This document shows positions 43,650 through 55,301 of a stretch of 64,000 bases of DNA, piece by piece. The DNA comes from Adiantum capillus-veneris (taxonomy: Eukaryota; Streptophyta; Polypodiopsida; Polypodiales; Pteridaceae): the NCBI GenBank assembly GCA_014529385.2, contig CM043966.1, positions 41,042,037-41,106,036 on the forward strand, written 5' to 3'. The position numbers were made by a program, and so were the translations under genes. The notes under the pieces are model-generated. The model searched no databases and was not told where the DNA came from. It worked only from the letters and a program-made list of their open reading frames with translations. Numbering within the stretch: the stretch's first letter is position 1; each line of letters opens with the position of its first letter.

Positions 43650-46600
43650 GCTCTATGAATGAGTGCCGACATGCTGTTTGTCTGCTCCTATTGGTACATC
43701 TTGCAATCTCATGGTGGATTCTCGTTTGTGTGAAGGTGTTGTGTAAGGCCACATACTTTCAAAGAGCTGACCATACTAAAGGAAGTGTTTGGAGAGAGGC
43801 GTTCCCTTAAACCAACCCAAAACTTTGTGGCAACAACCCAAGAGACTTTGTTTGAAGAGAAACTGCTATTGATAGAAACAAACTAGAGCTTCCTTCCATG
43901 GAGAAGTTTGGCATGCAATCAACGCATGCCATGAGAAGACAATCCATGTTCGCATCTTGCACAAGGCCTAGGTGATTGTATGTGGAGAGATGGGAAGGCA
44001 TCCTTTGAAAACAGCTTAGAGTTGCCTTGCCATAGCAATGTTTGGCACACATTGCAATCAATGCATTCCAAGTGATGACATCTTGGATAGGGATCCCATC
44101 AAGACTTCTCGTGGTTTCATGCTTTCATATTGCATCTGATAAAAAAATCTATTTTCCCTTTGAGAAAGCTATAAAGCTTGAGATTTTGCTACTGTGAAGC
44201 CGCGAGTCTAAGAGGTGTGAGATTTTGCTTTGCTGCGACAACGTGAGTCTAAGAGATGCAAAGAAAAAACGAAGCCGCAAACCTGATGATTGACCAAAAC
44301 ATTGCCAAGAATGACATTTTTTTCCAGCATCAATCTCATCGTGAATTCTCTACTTATGTCAACATCTTGCGTAGGCCACAGGCCTTCAAGGTGCAAGCAT
44401 AGGTGACTGTACTTGGAGAGAGGCCTTTCTTTAGCATTTGATGAAGACAACAAGGAGCTTCCATGCCACAACATGTTGGGCATATCAAGCAAGGAATAGG
44501 TTCCAACATATCACATTCCAAAAATAAAGCTCATCAAGTAACATTTATGTGCTTTGATCATGACCCGCATTTTCCACATATATCAACCAAAAAATTGCAC
44601 AACACAACATGTTTCTCCAATGACCTACGACTAGCAATCTCATGATGAATTTTCTCCTCCATGTGAAGATCCAGCCTAAGGCTACAGTTCTTCAAGCTAC
44701 AAGCATAGGTAATTGCATTTAAAGAGAGGCCTTCCCAAAGCATTGCGGGAAAACAACACGGAGTCTCTTTGCCATACCCGTGTTGGGCATATTCAGTCAT
44801 CAACACATTCCAAGAGACGACATTTTAGACAAAAATTCTCATCAGGAGATTCTTATGCTTTCGTACGGGCCCCACATTTGGGATGTGTATCATCGAAAGC
44901 ATTGCCAACCAAAACATGTTTCTCCAGTAGCTCATGAGAAGCTATCTCATCATGAATTCTCTCACCCATGTACAAGCCTCGCATAATGCCACAAGCCACA
45001 TATCTTCAAGTTGCAAGCATAGGTGATCGTGTTTGGAGAAAGGCATTCCTTTTGCATCTGATCAAAACAACCCTTAGCTTTCTTGCCACAACCATGTTGG
45101 GGCATATCCTACAATCAAGAGGCTTCAAGAGAAATCTCGGAAAGTATTCCCATCAAGATTTTTTTGTGCTTTTGTTAGGGGCTCAATTTTGACATACATA
45201 TTAATCAAAGCACCATCAAGCACCAATTCCTTGTGTGTGTTATAGCTACTTCTGCATAGGGCAACCAAGTTGTTCCCCATGTTTTGGTGATGTGTTCCTC
45301 TTTAATCTCCTTATAAGTTTCAATGTTGGAAAATTTGAAGCATAAATCAGACAATGATAAAAGGGAAGCTCAACAATAGTCTCGGATTGCATCTGACAAA
45401 AACAAAATTCTTTTTCGTTCGAGAAAGCCGTGAGATTTTGCTGTTGTGAAGCCGCGACCCTAAGAAAGGTGTGAGATTTTCCTCTACTGCGACGGCATGA
45501 ACTTGAGAGGGCTCTTTTGCAATGAGTTTTTGCACTTATGAAGCGTGAGCCTGAGAGAGGTGTGAGCTTTTCCTCTACTATGATAGCATGAACTTGAGAG
45601 GGCTCTTTTGCAGTGGTGGAGGATCAACATGACCGTTGTCCTTGTGGAACTAGATTTGTCTGCCTCATGAATACTCGGTATGTCCAGCAACTAATCAATG
45701 AGCCTTTTCACTTGCAACAACTCGACAGCTATATCCTTGCTGCTTTCGAGTACCATTTTTAATCCTTGTGCGTTCAATGTTTTGTGTCGTCTTCTGCATG
45801 CCAGCAACTGCATAAGTATTTCTCATTAGCACATATGTTGCAGCATTACATTTTTCTAATTCTATTGAATGCTCAAAGGCCAACCGACGTGATTACTCTC
45901 ATGGTTCTGTCAAAATGTCATGCCGCCCGAAATGGTCAACCATGCCAATGTAGTGTTCTTTGTCTGGTACATTGCCATATTTTTCCTACATGTTATCCAA
46001 AATCATCTGGCCCTCATTCAATAGACCCAAGTGACTACATGCATTGAGCACACTGAGGGCACCTCCCACAAAACAGTTCAGAGCCCCCTCAGCCTGCCCT
46101 TGTTTTGCAGATTCTTGGAATCTCCGTCAACAAATCAATGAGACTTTCCATACATCAGTCCACTAGATACGTTCTGGCTGCTTTTGAGCACCACTCGTAA
46201 TTCTCATGCATTCAATGTCTTGTGCCACCTCCTACATGCCCATAGCTGCATAATTGTTACTCATTAACACATATGCTGCAGCATTACATACCTCTAGTTC
46301 TATTGCATGATCAAAGGCCAATCACCCAAGCTCCACATTTCCCCATTTTTGACAAGCACCTAGAAGGGCCGGCCAAACTAGAGAATAATTGGATGATGGC
46401 ATTGTCTAGATTACTGATAGCTATGTGAAAAATGTTGAAAGGTCAACCATGCAATTGTAGAGCTCTTTGCCAAGTACCACACCATATTTTCCCTCATGCT
46501 ATAAAAAAGCATTTGGCCCCAAATGGAGCAGAGCTAAGTGACAACCTGCATTGAGCACAATAAGAAAATTTAATGTAGTTGGGAAGGTATCCTTTTGTTG

Positions 46601-46844
46601 CTTCCAACTAAAATAGTTCAAAGATTCCTCTTACTGGGCATATCCTCTACAGGTTGACTTTGTATGGCAAGAAACCCTTAGTTCGCGTGTAGTTAAAATA
46701 GCCATAGCTTCCTTGCCACAACCATGTTGTGCATATCCTGCAATTAAGTGATGACATTCTGGAGATTATGCCCATCAAGAACTTTTCATGTTTTTGTGAG
46801 GGCACCACATTTGGCATACATATCAACCAAAGCATTGCTGAGCA
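43650..46844 (-). pseudogene. Decayed PPR genes (PLS-type repeats and E-type C-terminal domains)
   Basis: The minus strand shows repeated PPR text in short open pieces: GLSLNAITYACSLKNC with EEKIHHEIASR (44806-44558), VTYACTLKACG (near 44410), SNALVDMYAKCGAL (46843-46800). Two copies of an E-type C-terminal segment are also present: 45883-45695 (AFEHSIELEKCNAATYVLM, then NGTRKQQGYSC) and a related copy at about 46330-46120. PPR proteins bind organelle RNA, and E-type tails go with RNA editing factors. Frameshifts and stops occur every few dozen codons. More PPR repeats follow the E segments on the minus strand, so at least two genes or duplicated parts were present in tandem. No start or transit peptide could be placed. 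Confidence 0.75.
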
Positions 46845-47736
46845 TGCCATAAAAACTAATATCTAACCAACCCAAATGATTTTCTCATATTAAATCGATC
46901 ACTTAATGTGGGAGAATAAACGGGAACAAGGGTTAAGATACAGAGATGTGCTTATAGATCTATCTCGACACGGGGCCAATGGTAAAGGGGCCCAAATGAG
47001 AGATGGTCCATCAAAGAGCAAGGCTAACCAATGGAGCATAAGACCTTAGGGTCAGCTTCATTGAAGACCTCCAATAGTTAGTGTAAAAGTCCTTTGACCT
47101 TAGGTAAGCTAGGGCTGAGCTTGAGGTGGGAACCCGGCCCAAGCTTAAGGCAATTGAGGTGCTTGATGATTGAGGTGCTTGAGATGCTTGATGTGCTTGA
47201 TGATTGAGATGCTTGAGGTCCTTGTCATGCTTGAGATGCTAGGGTTGCACTTGAGGTGAGAACCCAACCCAAGCTTAAAGTGCTTAAGGGCCAAGCCTGT
47301 GGTGGGAACTGGGCCTATGCATGATGGGCTTGAGGTGTCAAAAGTCAATATCTAATCCCTACAAGGAGGGGGTGAGCTCTATATGAGTTAAAGCTTTCTT
47401 CAAATTTTATGCTATGCTTGTGATGCATGAAGCTTTCCATCTTCATTGCATCACCAAGGTCAGAAGGAACACAAAGTTTGTATTGTAAAAAGTCTTTCTT
47501 AATGGGAGAAATCATAATACAAATGCCTATTGGAGGGGGGACCGGCTGTCGTCAATTGTTGTCATGTTCTCTAAATTCTCTCTCTTGCAAAAGTATTGTT
47601 CACGCCAAGTTAACTAATTGCTATGTTTATGTTTCTATATTCAATTATGTTCACCCGCTATGCTCACAAAGTAATTTCTCAAAAGTACTCTCATTAATTT
47701 TTGCTACTCTCAAGTTAATAGGCCAATTCCATTACA
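46845..47736 (+). mobile_element. Chromovirus solo LTR, internally deleted, with target duplication
   Basis: 892 bp, from TGCCATAAAA to TTCCATTACA. GAGCA precedes it (46840-46844) and follows it (47737-47741). It matches both ends of the 1591-bp LTR at 57340-58930 (in reverse complement) but lacks about 700 bp in the middle. It has expanded GATGCTTGAGGTGCTTGA-like short repeats near 47155-47230. It interrupts a PPR repeat; removing it restores the PPR text. Confidence 0.9.
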
Positions 47737-48905
47737 GAGCAGAACCCCCTCTTGCATCCGCAAAACAGTTTAGAGATTCCTCTTGCTAGGCATATCCTCT
47801 ACAAGAGGACTCCAAGAACCCTTAGTTCACGTCTAGTTAGAATAGCGCATAGCTTCCTTGCCACAGCCATGTTGTGCATATCTTGCAATCAAGTGATGAT
47901 ATTCTGGAGATTATGCCCATCAAGAACTTTTCATGTTTTTGTGAGGGCACCACATTTGGCATACATATCAACCAAAGCAGTGCCAAGCAGAACCTCCTCT
48001 TGCATCCAAAAAAACCAGTTTATAGCTTCCTCTTGTTGTGTATATCCTATAATCAACACACTGCAAGCAATGACATTCCCGAGATTATGCCCATCAAGAA
48101 CTTCTCATGTTTCCATTTGACATACATATCTACGAAAGAACTTCCAAACCAGTGCCAAGCACAACCTTGTGTTTCATCCAACAAGTTCACAGCTTCCTCT
48201 TGCTTGGCATATCCTACAACCAACTCACTCTAGGAGACCACATCCTTGCCACGTGCAAGTTAGGCATATCCTACAATCAACCTATCCCAAGAGACGACAT
48301 ATAAGACAAAAATCCCATCAAGAAAGTCTTTTCGTGCTTTCATACGAGCACCACATTTGGCATACATATGCATATCAACCAGCACATTTCCACGCTTCTT
48401 CAACAACCCCCTAACAACCAGCGATCGCACAGGTGATTGGGTTTGAAGAAAGGTCTTTCCTTCAAGTCTGGTGAAAACATCTCAATGCTTCCTTGCAACA
48501 GCCATATGGGACATATCTGGCAAAAACGTCTTAGCCATGAAGAAAGGCCTATCTTTGCATCTGATGAAACATCTCAGTGCTTCGTTGTCACAACCATGTT
48601 GCGCATATCTTGCAATCAATGCACTCCAATAGACAACACTTTGCACAGAAAGCTCTTATAAAAATTTTAATGCTTTTGCAAAGGCACCATATATATCAGC
48701 CAAAGAATTTCTCCAAACTCCCTTGAGTAGCAATCTCATCGTGAATTCTCTCACCCATGTGAAGGTCTTGCGCGAGGCCACACACTTTCGAGGTGGTGCA
48801 AGTATACGTGCTTGCATTCGGAGAAAGACCTTCCCTTCGTATTAGGTCAAAACAACCTAGATATTTCTTCCAAGGTCATGTTGGCATAACAAATCAATGG
48901 ACCTC
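47737..48905 (-). pseudogene. Decayed PPR gene, upstream part
   Basis: It continues the PPR block on the far side of the solo LTR. Minus-strand text such as GLSPNASTYTC and GERIHDEIATQGSLEK (about 48830-48700) is plain PPR sequence. Repeated blocks around 47770-48300 resemble each other (TTGCATATCCT..., CCCATCAAGAACTT on the plus strand), as expected of tandem PPR units. The upstream copia element cuts it at 48905. Confidence 0.7.
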
Positions 48906-49132
48906 TGTTACCATATACATGTGGTAGTGATGTGTGTGTACACACTAGGACTGTCGGGGCATTTTTTCCCTCTTTAGGAGGGTTTTTCCCCCGTCCATAG
49001 TATATACGCCCATCACTCTAGGGCTATCTATCTTTCCACTGCACACTAAGTAATACACTCTCTATTGTGTGCCTTGAGATTCCTTTGTCTTCTCCAATAT
49101 GTGTGCATTTCCCTTCAACCCTAATTCCAACA
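48906..49132 (+). repeat. 5' LTR of the decayed copia element
   Basis: 227 bp, TGTTACCATA to TTCCAACA, two bases before a tRNA-Met primer site. No second copy in the window. Confidence 0.75.
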
Positions 49133-49134
49133 AT

Positions 49135-49146
49135 TGGTATCAGAGC
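49135..49146 (+). promoter_or_regulatory. Primer-binding site (initiator tRNA-Met)
   Basis: TGGTATCAGAGC two bases after the LTR end. Confidence 0.88.
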
Positions 49147-49495
49147 AGGTCACATCCTCTCTCGCTTAGTTGCCAGGATTGCCAGAACATCCTTGCTCAT
49201 TTTCTCAGATTTCAATGAGCTTCAGCGAGCATCAGCAGGTCGACAAAAAAATTGGGCAAGCTCGTAGAGCTTGGCTTGCTCAGAATTTTATTTCGGACTC
49301 ATTTCGACCTCTATTTCCACTACAACCAGGTTTGCACATGCAATTTCATCATTTTGTGCAGAATTTCTGTCAGTGCCAATAACTGCATCACAAGTCCCAT
49401 ACAATATATTACGGGTTGTGCTATATAGCACGTGCTAGTCTCACTTAGTTTCTCCTTATTTCGGGCAGTTTTCACATCAGGTGTAGGCATTTACC

Positions 49496-52400
49496 ATGGC
49501 TAACAACAACATAGGTGTGTTCAAGATGTTTGCTACTGAGGACAGATTGGATGGGGACAATTACCCTATGTGGGCTTACATGATGCAGCATGTACTTGTG
49601 TCAAAGGGAGTTTGGAAAATTGTGTAGGGCATTGATGTACATCCTGGTACTATGGATGCAAACGATGTTGATGATGCTCCGGGTTTTGCTGCCAGGGTTG
49701 CTGCTGTTGTCAAAGCTGTTTTGCCTACGATTGAGCAGGCTCGTTGGGATGGAAGAGATGCGCAGGCTCATGCATTGATTGCATTGTCTGTGAAGCGCAC
49801 TATCACTCCTCACATCCGTTCAACAAAATCTGCAAAACAGACTTGGGATACTCTAGTAGGTCTTTATGCAAGCCGCAATGAGGCTAAAATTGATTTGCTG
49901 CGTAAAGAGCTGGAATCGAAGATTATGCATGAGGAAGATGAAATGGACACTTTCCTTGCTAGTGTCAAGGATGTTAATAAGCAACTAATTTTTGTAGGAG
50001 AAGTCATTTCTGATAGTTCAATTGTGCAGACCGTTCTTGATGCTTTGCCAGATTCTTACTTGACTTTTGCCAGTACTTGGAGACTTATGACCCAAGGAAA
50101 TCCTGAAGTTGTCAAGTTTGATGCATTATGCACATTGCTATTGCAAGAGTCACTTTCCAGAAAAAACAAGACTAGGTAGCATCCAATTGAACAGGCTTTT
50201 ATTGCAGCTCAAAGAAAAGGTGGGAACATCAATGTAATCATTTCTTATGGTTTTGTTGCGAGTGGCAAAACTTATGTTCCTAATGCTTCTGCTGGCAACA
50301 CTTCGTTTGGCAATTCTGGTGATAAGGCTAAAAAGAAGATAAGTTGCCATTATTGTAAAGCTAATGATCACTTGATCAAGCAGTGTCCGAAATTGAAGGC
50401 AAAAGAGGCTGGCTCCACTACAGGGTCCGTGACAAGTGCATCAATTGTAGAGTCTTTTGTCAAAGGAGATTGTGATGCTGATGTTGATGCAGAATGGGCA
50501 TTTAGTGCAAAGTGCACTTATGATCCTATTGTCCATGATGAATGTATGCCAGTTGCTGCAGATTCACATGTGTGGTATTTTGATTGTGTTGCTACAAAGC
50601 ACATTACCTCACATCATGATTTGCTTACCTCTATTGAGTCTGTCCCTCATGGGAATACAGTGACTTGTGCCAACAATGCCTCTTATCCTGTTCAAGGAGT
50701 TGGAAAGATTGTGTTTACTGCTGCAAATGGCAGTTCTTTGTTGATGCATTGTATATACCTGGGATAAAAAAGAACCTTTTGTCTGTATTTGAACTTTCTA
50801 GACTTGGTCTTGTAGTCAAATTTGTGGATGATAGATGTACAATACATGATCTCAATTTTGGTGATGAAATTGTTGCATCTAGCCTTTTGTGTCGTGGGCT
50901 GTATAAGCTCACTTTGTATGACAAGTGTGGATAAAATTTTGCAAATGTAGTTGCAGATTCAAGGGCTGTTTCAGATGCAAAATTGTGGCATGCACGTTTT
51001 GGGCATCTGAATTTTGCCAGCTTGCTACGTTTGCAGAAATTTGATATGGTTTCTTCTTTGCTGCCTCTTGAAGCACTGCCAAACATGTTTGTGAAGGCTG
51101 TATTTTGGGTAAAATGCAGTGTGCTAAATTTCCAAAGGATGGGTCAGTTCGTGCTACATGCAGATTGCAACTTGTGCATAGTGATGTTTGTGGGCCGATG
51201 CAAACTCCGTCCTTGGGAAATTACTTGTACTTCGTGACTTTCATTGATGACTACTCCAGGCATGCATGGGTGTATATCGTTGAAAGCTAAGTCCGAAGTG
51301 TTTATGTGCTTCAAGCAATTTCTTGCTATGGCTGAAAATGTCTCGAAATGTACTATGTGCACCCTTCGTTTCGATCAAGGAGGGGAGTATATGGCTCATG
51401 AATTTAATGCATTTTTGGCTAGTGGTGGGATAAAACATCAATGTACAATGCCGTATATGCCTCAACAAAATGGTGTTACTGAGAGGAAAAACAGGTCTCT
51501 TACAGAAATGGCACGATGTATGGTCAATTGTCAAGCTTTACCACATTTGTTTTGGGTCGAGGCTGTCATGTGTGCCACTTATATACTCAACAGGTGTCCT
51601 ATGAAAGCGTTGTAGTCTATGAATCCATATGAAGCATGGCATGATATAAAGCCATCTATTGAGCACATGCGTGTTTTTGGCTGTTTGGCTGATGGTTTAG
51701 TGCCACAAGTACAGCGCAGAAAATTGGATGATAATGCTATCAAATGTATTTTTGTTGGTTATAGTGCTAAAAGCAAAGGTTACAAGTTGTACCATCCGCA
51801 AATAGAGCGTATTTGGTCTCATGTGATGTTGTATTTGTGGAAAATTTTGTTCAGACTTTGCTGTCATGCACTAGAGATAGTAATGTAAGCTCACATGACA
51901 TTTATGACAATTTATTGCCTCTTTTTAGTGGTGGAAGTTTGAATGTTAATTCAAATGAGGAAAATTTACAACCTATGGGGGTTTCAAAAAATGTTAGAGA
52001 TCAGCCTATTACTAATTCAAATGTACATGATGTACTTGATGAGGAAAGGGATGAAAATGAGCAAGCTAGAGGTATGCCAAAATGGCTGGTGCACACTTTG
52101 CATGACAGTATATTGGATGCACCTTTGTCTAGTCGTACTCGTTCAGGTTCAAGCCATGTCTCTTATGCATCAGATTGTTATGCTTTGGCTGTGTCTAGCT
52201 TATGTGATATAGAGGAACCTCTACCTTTTGATGAAGCACATTATTCAAAAATTGGATGGCTGCCATGCAATCAGAATATGATGCACTTATAGAAAATGAC
52301 ACATGGACTTTATGTTATTTGCCTCCTGGCAAAAAGGCCTTTGGTACAAAGTGGGTTTACAAGTCGAAGTGCAAGCCGGATGGTGAGGTTGATCACTATA

Positions 52401-53660
52401 AGGCTCGACTTGTTGCAAAAGGCTATGTGCAACAGAAAGGCATAGAGGGAAGAGGCAACATCGAAGATTTAGTTGTGATTCCTCATTTTGGAGATTCTAT
52501 GTTGTCTTGTTAGACCAGTTGAGCTGGCACCTTTAACTTTTAACCGGTGTCGGGGGTTCGAATCCCACCTCGCCCGCTTATGAAGAAAATTTTGCTCCCA
52601 CTTGTCGTATGACTACTGTTCATTTTCTATGTGCATTGGTAGCTCAATTTGGTTGGGATGTACATCAATCCGATATTGTTATTGCTTTCTTGAATGGTAA
52701 CATTTTTGAGGAAGTCTATGTAACGCAGCCTTGCGGTTTTGTCAAGAAAAGACAAGAGGACAAAGTGTGCAGACGTAAGAAGGCTTTGTATCGGTTGAAG
52801 CAATCTCCTCATGGGTTGAAGCAATCTCCTCGTGCTTGGTATGAGAAAGCTGACACTCATTTGGTCAAACGAGGCTTTTGTAACAGTCCAACATAAAGCA
52901 CATTGTATGTCAAGCGTGAGGGTGATGTACTCATTGTTGTTCTTTATGTGGATGATTTGCCGATCAATGGTCCCAATTAGACACATATTGCTGAATTTAA
53001 GGTTGATTTGAATGCTACTTTCAAAATGAAAGATTTGGAACTGTTGCATCATTACTTGGGCATACAATTTAAGAAGTGTGATGGTGGTATTACCTTGTGT
53101 TAGAAAAGGCACATACAGACATTGCTATGGAAGTTTGGACTTGAGGATTGCAAACCTATTGCCACTCCCATGGAAACAGGCTTGAAGTTGAGTCTACATG
53201 ATGCTGGTGATCCTGATGATGTCACTCTTTACCAAACTGCTATTGGTTGCCTCATTTATGTATGCAACACGAGGCAAGATATTTAGTTTGCAGTCTCATA
53301 GTCAGCTAATTTATGCATAGCCCAGGGTCTAAGCATTGGCAGGCAGTCAAGAGGATTTTTTGCTACTTGAGTGGCACTTTGAATCTTGGCTTGTTTTATC
53401 GCAAGGGGGGATCATTGCCCCCATATTTACATGCTTTTTTGGACTCTAGTTGTTATGACATGCGAGTGTCCACAAGTGGTTTTTGTTTCATGCTTGGTAG
53501 TTCATGTATTTCATGGTTGAACAAGAAGCAACCTACTATGGCCACTTCCAATTGTGAGACTGAGTATAGGGTAGTCTTCACAGCTAGGGTTGAGTGTGTA
53601 TGGCTTAGACGCCTTATGACTGATTTGGGTGTTGGACAAGACGCTGCCAACCTAAGTTGC
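49496..53660 (+). pseudogene. Ty1/copia gag-pol, broken
   Basis: The ATG at 49496 opens a copia gag (DRLDGDNYPMWAYMM) that stays in one frame to 50767 with stops at about 49625 and 50177. It includes a zinc knuckle near 50345 (CHYCKANDHLIKQC). The protease motif reads FDCVATKHIT where DSGA is expected, so the active site has lost Ser-Gly. Then follow the H/C zinc region (LWHARFGHL, 50985), integrase pieces 51140-51700 (QQNGVTERKNR kept), RT pieces 52256-53110 with VDDL near 52950, and RNase H pieces to 53660 (WLNKKQPT, NCETEYR). Many frameshifts. A tRNA-like insertion splits RT at 52446-52576. Near 52793-52832 a short direct duplication of the RT motif LKQSP is seen. Confidence 0.82.
52446..52576 (+). 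other. tRNA-like insertion inside copia reverse transcriptase
   Basis: About 130 bases without copia counterpart interrupt a conserved RT stretch (QQKGI before, YEENFAP after). The right half resembles the body of a tRNA: a D-arm-like TTAGACCAGTTGAGCTGG, an anticodon-loop-like CTTTTAA, and a T-arm with a perfect B-box word GGTTCGAATCC near 52555. The 3' end CTCGCCCGC has no complementary 5' acceptor strand nearby, so it is not an intact tRNA gene. It may be a tRNA pseudogene or the head of a short SINE. Confidence 0.6.
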
Positions 53661-53868
53661 ATTTATACGCCCATATAACAATAATTGTACGTATATTTTG
53701 ATATTATACGTTGTATACCCGTATTATACGCGTACCTTCGAATAAACAATATTTCGATCAAAAATATATTTCGATTGAAATACTGTTTGCTTTATAAAAA
53801 AAGGCGTCGTGATAGTTTGAACAAATTGTTGCGACAATGATTTGCTGATAGAGATAGAGATAGAGAGA

Positions 53869-53870
<2 letters not shown>
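53661..53870. other. AT-rich spacer
   Basis: It has short repeats of TATACG and ATTTCGAT words. No gene. Confidence 0.5.

Positions 53871-53952
<82 letters not shown>
53871..53952 (+). repeat. (GA)n microsatellite
   Basis: About 41 AG units, preceded by GATAGA variants. Confidence 0.9.
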
Positions 53953-53954
<2 letters not shown>

Positions 53955-54159
53955 TGTAGAGTAGCTACCTTTGATAATGACAGAGCCCTTGCAAGTCAAG
54001 TAATTGCTTCTTCTATTTTTTATGTTTTTTTTGTGGTGAGATTTATTTGCTAGCGCTGTTGTTGTGGAGCTTTGTTCACACCTCAGTGTTAATTTGCAGG
54101 TTGTTTTTGCTAGAGCTGTCGTTGTGGAGCTTTTCTCACACCTCAGTGTTAGTTTGCAG

Positions 54160-55130
54160 GTTTAGACACCCGTCCTTGGCTATGTTGATCCTCGTGACAC
54201 ACTACAAGGGGGGTTAGACTTTAAACCTTCGTCCCCTTGACTGTTGTTGACCTTTGTGTCGCACTCTAGGGAGTAACTTAGGTTGTACAACTAGATTTTT
54301 CGTCTTTGGCTGTTGCTGACCATCGAGCCACACTGCACGGAGGGAATAGCTATCTTGCATCTTTTCTTCCTAGTTGTTGTTGACCATTGCGTCACATTAC
54401 TGGAAGATCAGATTTAATAAAATAGATTCTTTGTCTTTGTCTGTTTTGCTGACCACCGTGTCGCACTACAGAGAGGAGTTTAGGATTTTCAAATCCTTCG
54501 TCCTTGACTGTTGCTGACCATCGCGACGTACCGCAAGAAGATTGGATTTAATAGATTCCTTGTCTGTTTCTATTGCTGACCATCGTGTTGCACTGCAGGG
54601 AGGGATTTAGGGTTGTCAAATCCTTTGTTCTTGACTGTTGCTGACCATCGCGTCGTATCGCAAGAAGATTGGATTTAATAGATTCCTCGTCTTTGATTGT
54701 TGCTGACCTCATCGTGTCGCACTGCAGAGAGGGGTTTAGGGTTTTTAAATCCATCGTTCTTGGTTGTTACTGACCATCACGCCGCACTTCAGGAAGATTG
54801 GATGTAATAGATTCTTCATCTCTGGTTGTTGCTGACCACCGTGTTGCACTGTAGAGAGGTGATAGATATTTTACATCCTTTGATCCTGAGTGCTGCTGAC
54901 CACCACGTCGCACTACATGTTGATTGAATTTATTAAATTTCTCATCTCTAGTTGTTGCTGACCACCGTGTCACACTGTAGAGAGGGGTTAGGTATGTTTA
55001 ATCCTTCATCTCTGAGAGCTGCTGACTTCCACGTCGCACTGCAGGGAGATTGGCATTATACGTTCTTTTGTGTCTGGCTATTGCTGACCACCGCATCGCA
55101 TTGCAGGGAGGAATTATATTAGGTCTTTCA
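54160..55130 (+). repeat. Dimeric minisatellite, about 15 monomers of ~64 bp
   Basis: The core TTGCTGACCA-C/T-CGTGTCGCACTGCA recurs about every 64 bases (near 54183, 54243, 54313, 54375, 54443, 54511, 54571, 54639, 54700, 54766, 54828, 54891, 54954, 55019, 55080). Two unit types alternate: one continues with GAAGATTGGATTTAATAGATTC, the other with GAGAGGGGTTTAGG and AAATCCTTCGTC. The true period is therefore a dimer of about 126 bp. Edge units are more diverged than central ones. Confidence 0.85.
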
Positions 55131-55301
55131 TTAATGGTTGTTATTATTGTCCATAAAATGTTTAGGTCTTTCCTTACTGGTTGTTATTATTGTCCATGAA
55201 GTATTTTTGTTTAGAACTATTTACAATCATAAATGTCACATTTGTATCTATTCTAGATTTGCCTTACTTATATTTGCTTCATGCATTTTCAGGCTTCAGT
55301 C
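55131..55301. other. Spacer with a possible intron end
   Basis: A short direct repeat (GGTTGTTATTATTGTCCAT twice, near 55133 and 55178). A pyrimidine-rich stretch ends in CATTTTCAG at 55292, a good splice acceptor just before the kinase-like region. Confidence 0.4.

Larger units (their letters stand above)
48906..53680 (+). mobile_element. Ty1/copia element, 3'-truncated and decayed
   Basis: 5' LTR 48906-49132, primer site, leader, gag and pol follow in order. No 3' LTR or polypurine tract is visible after RNase H breaks off near 53660. It lies next to the PPR pseudogenes and is followed by AT-rich DNA and microsatellite. Confidence 0.8.

Noticed and set aside
44110-45630. Repeated blocks checked as a possible CRISPR array or satellite
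   Set aside because: Spacing is irregular, units are long and diverged, and the text translates to PPR pieces. This is a plant nuclear region.
52520-52580. Functional tRNA-Lys gene
   Set aside because: The T arm has a mismatch and no 5' acceptor strand pairs with the 3' end, so only a tRNA-like remnant can be claimed.
54548-54973. Minus-strand frames with repeated text over the minisatellite
   Set aside because: The repetition comes from the DNA repeats; the frames are short, shift between units and do not follow the dimer period.
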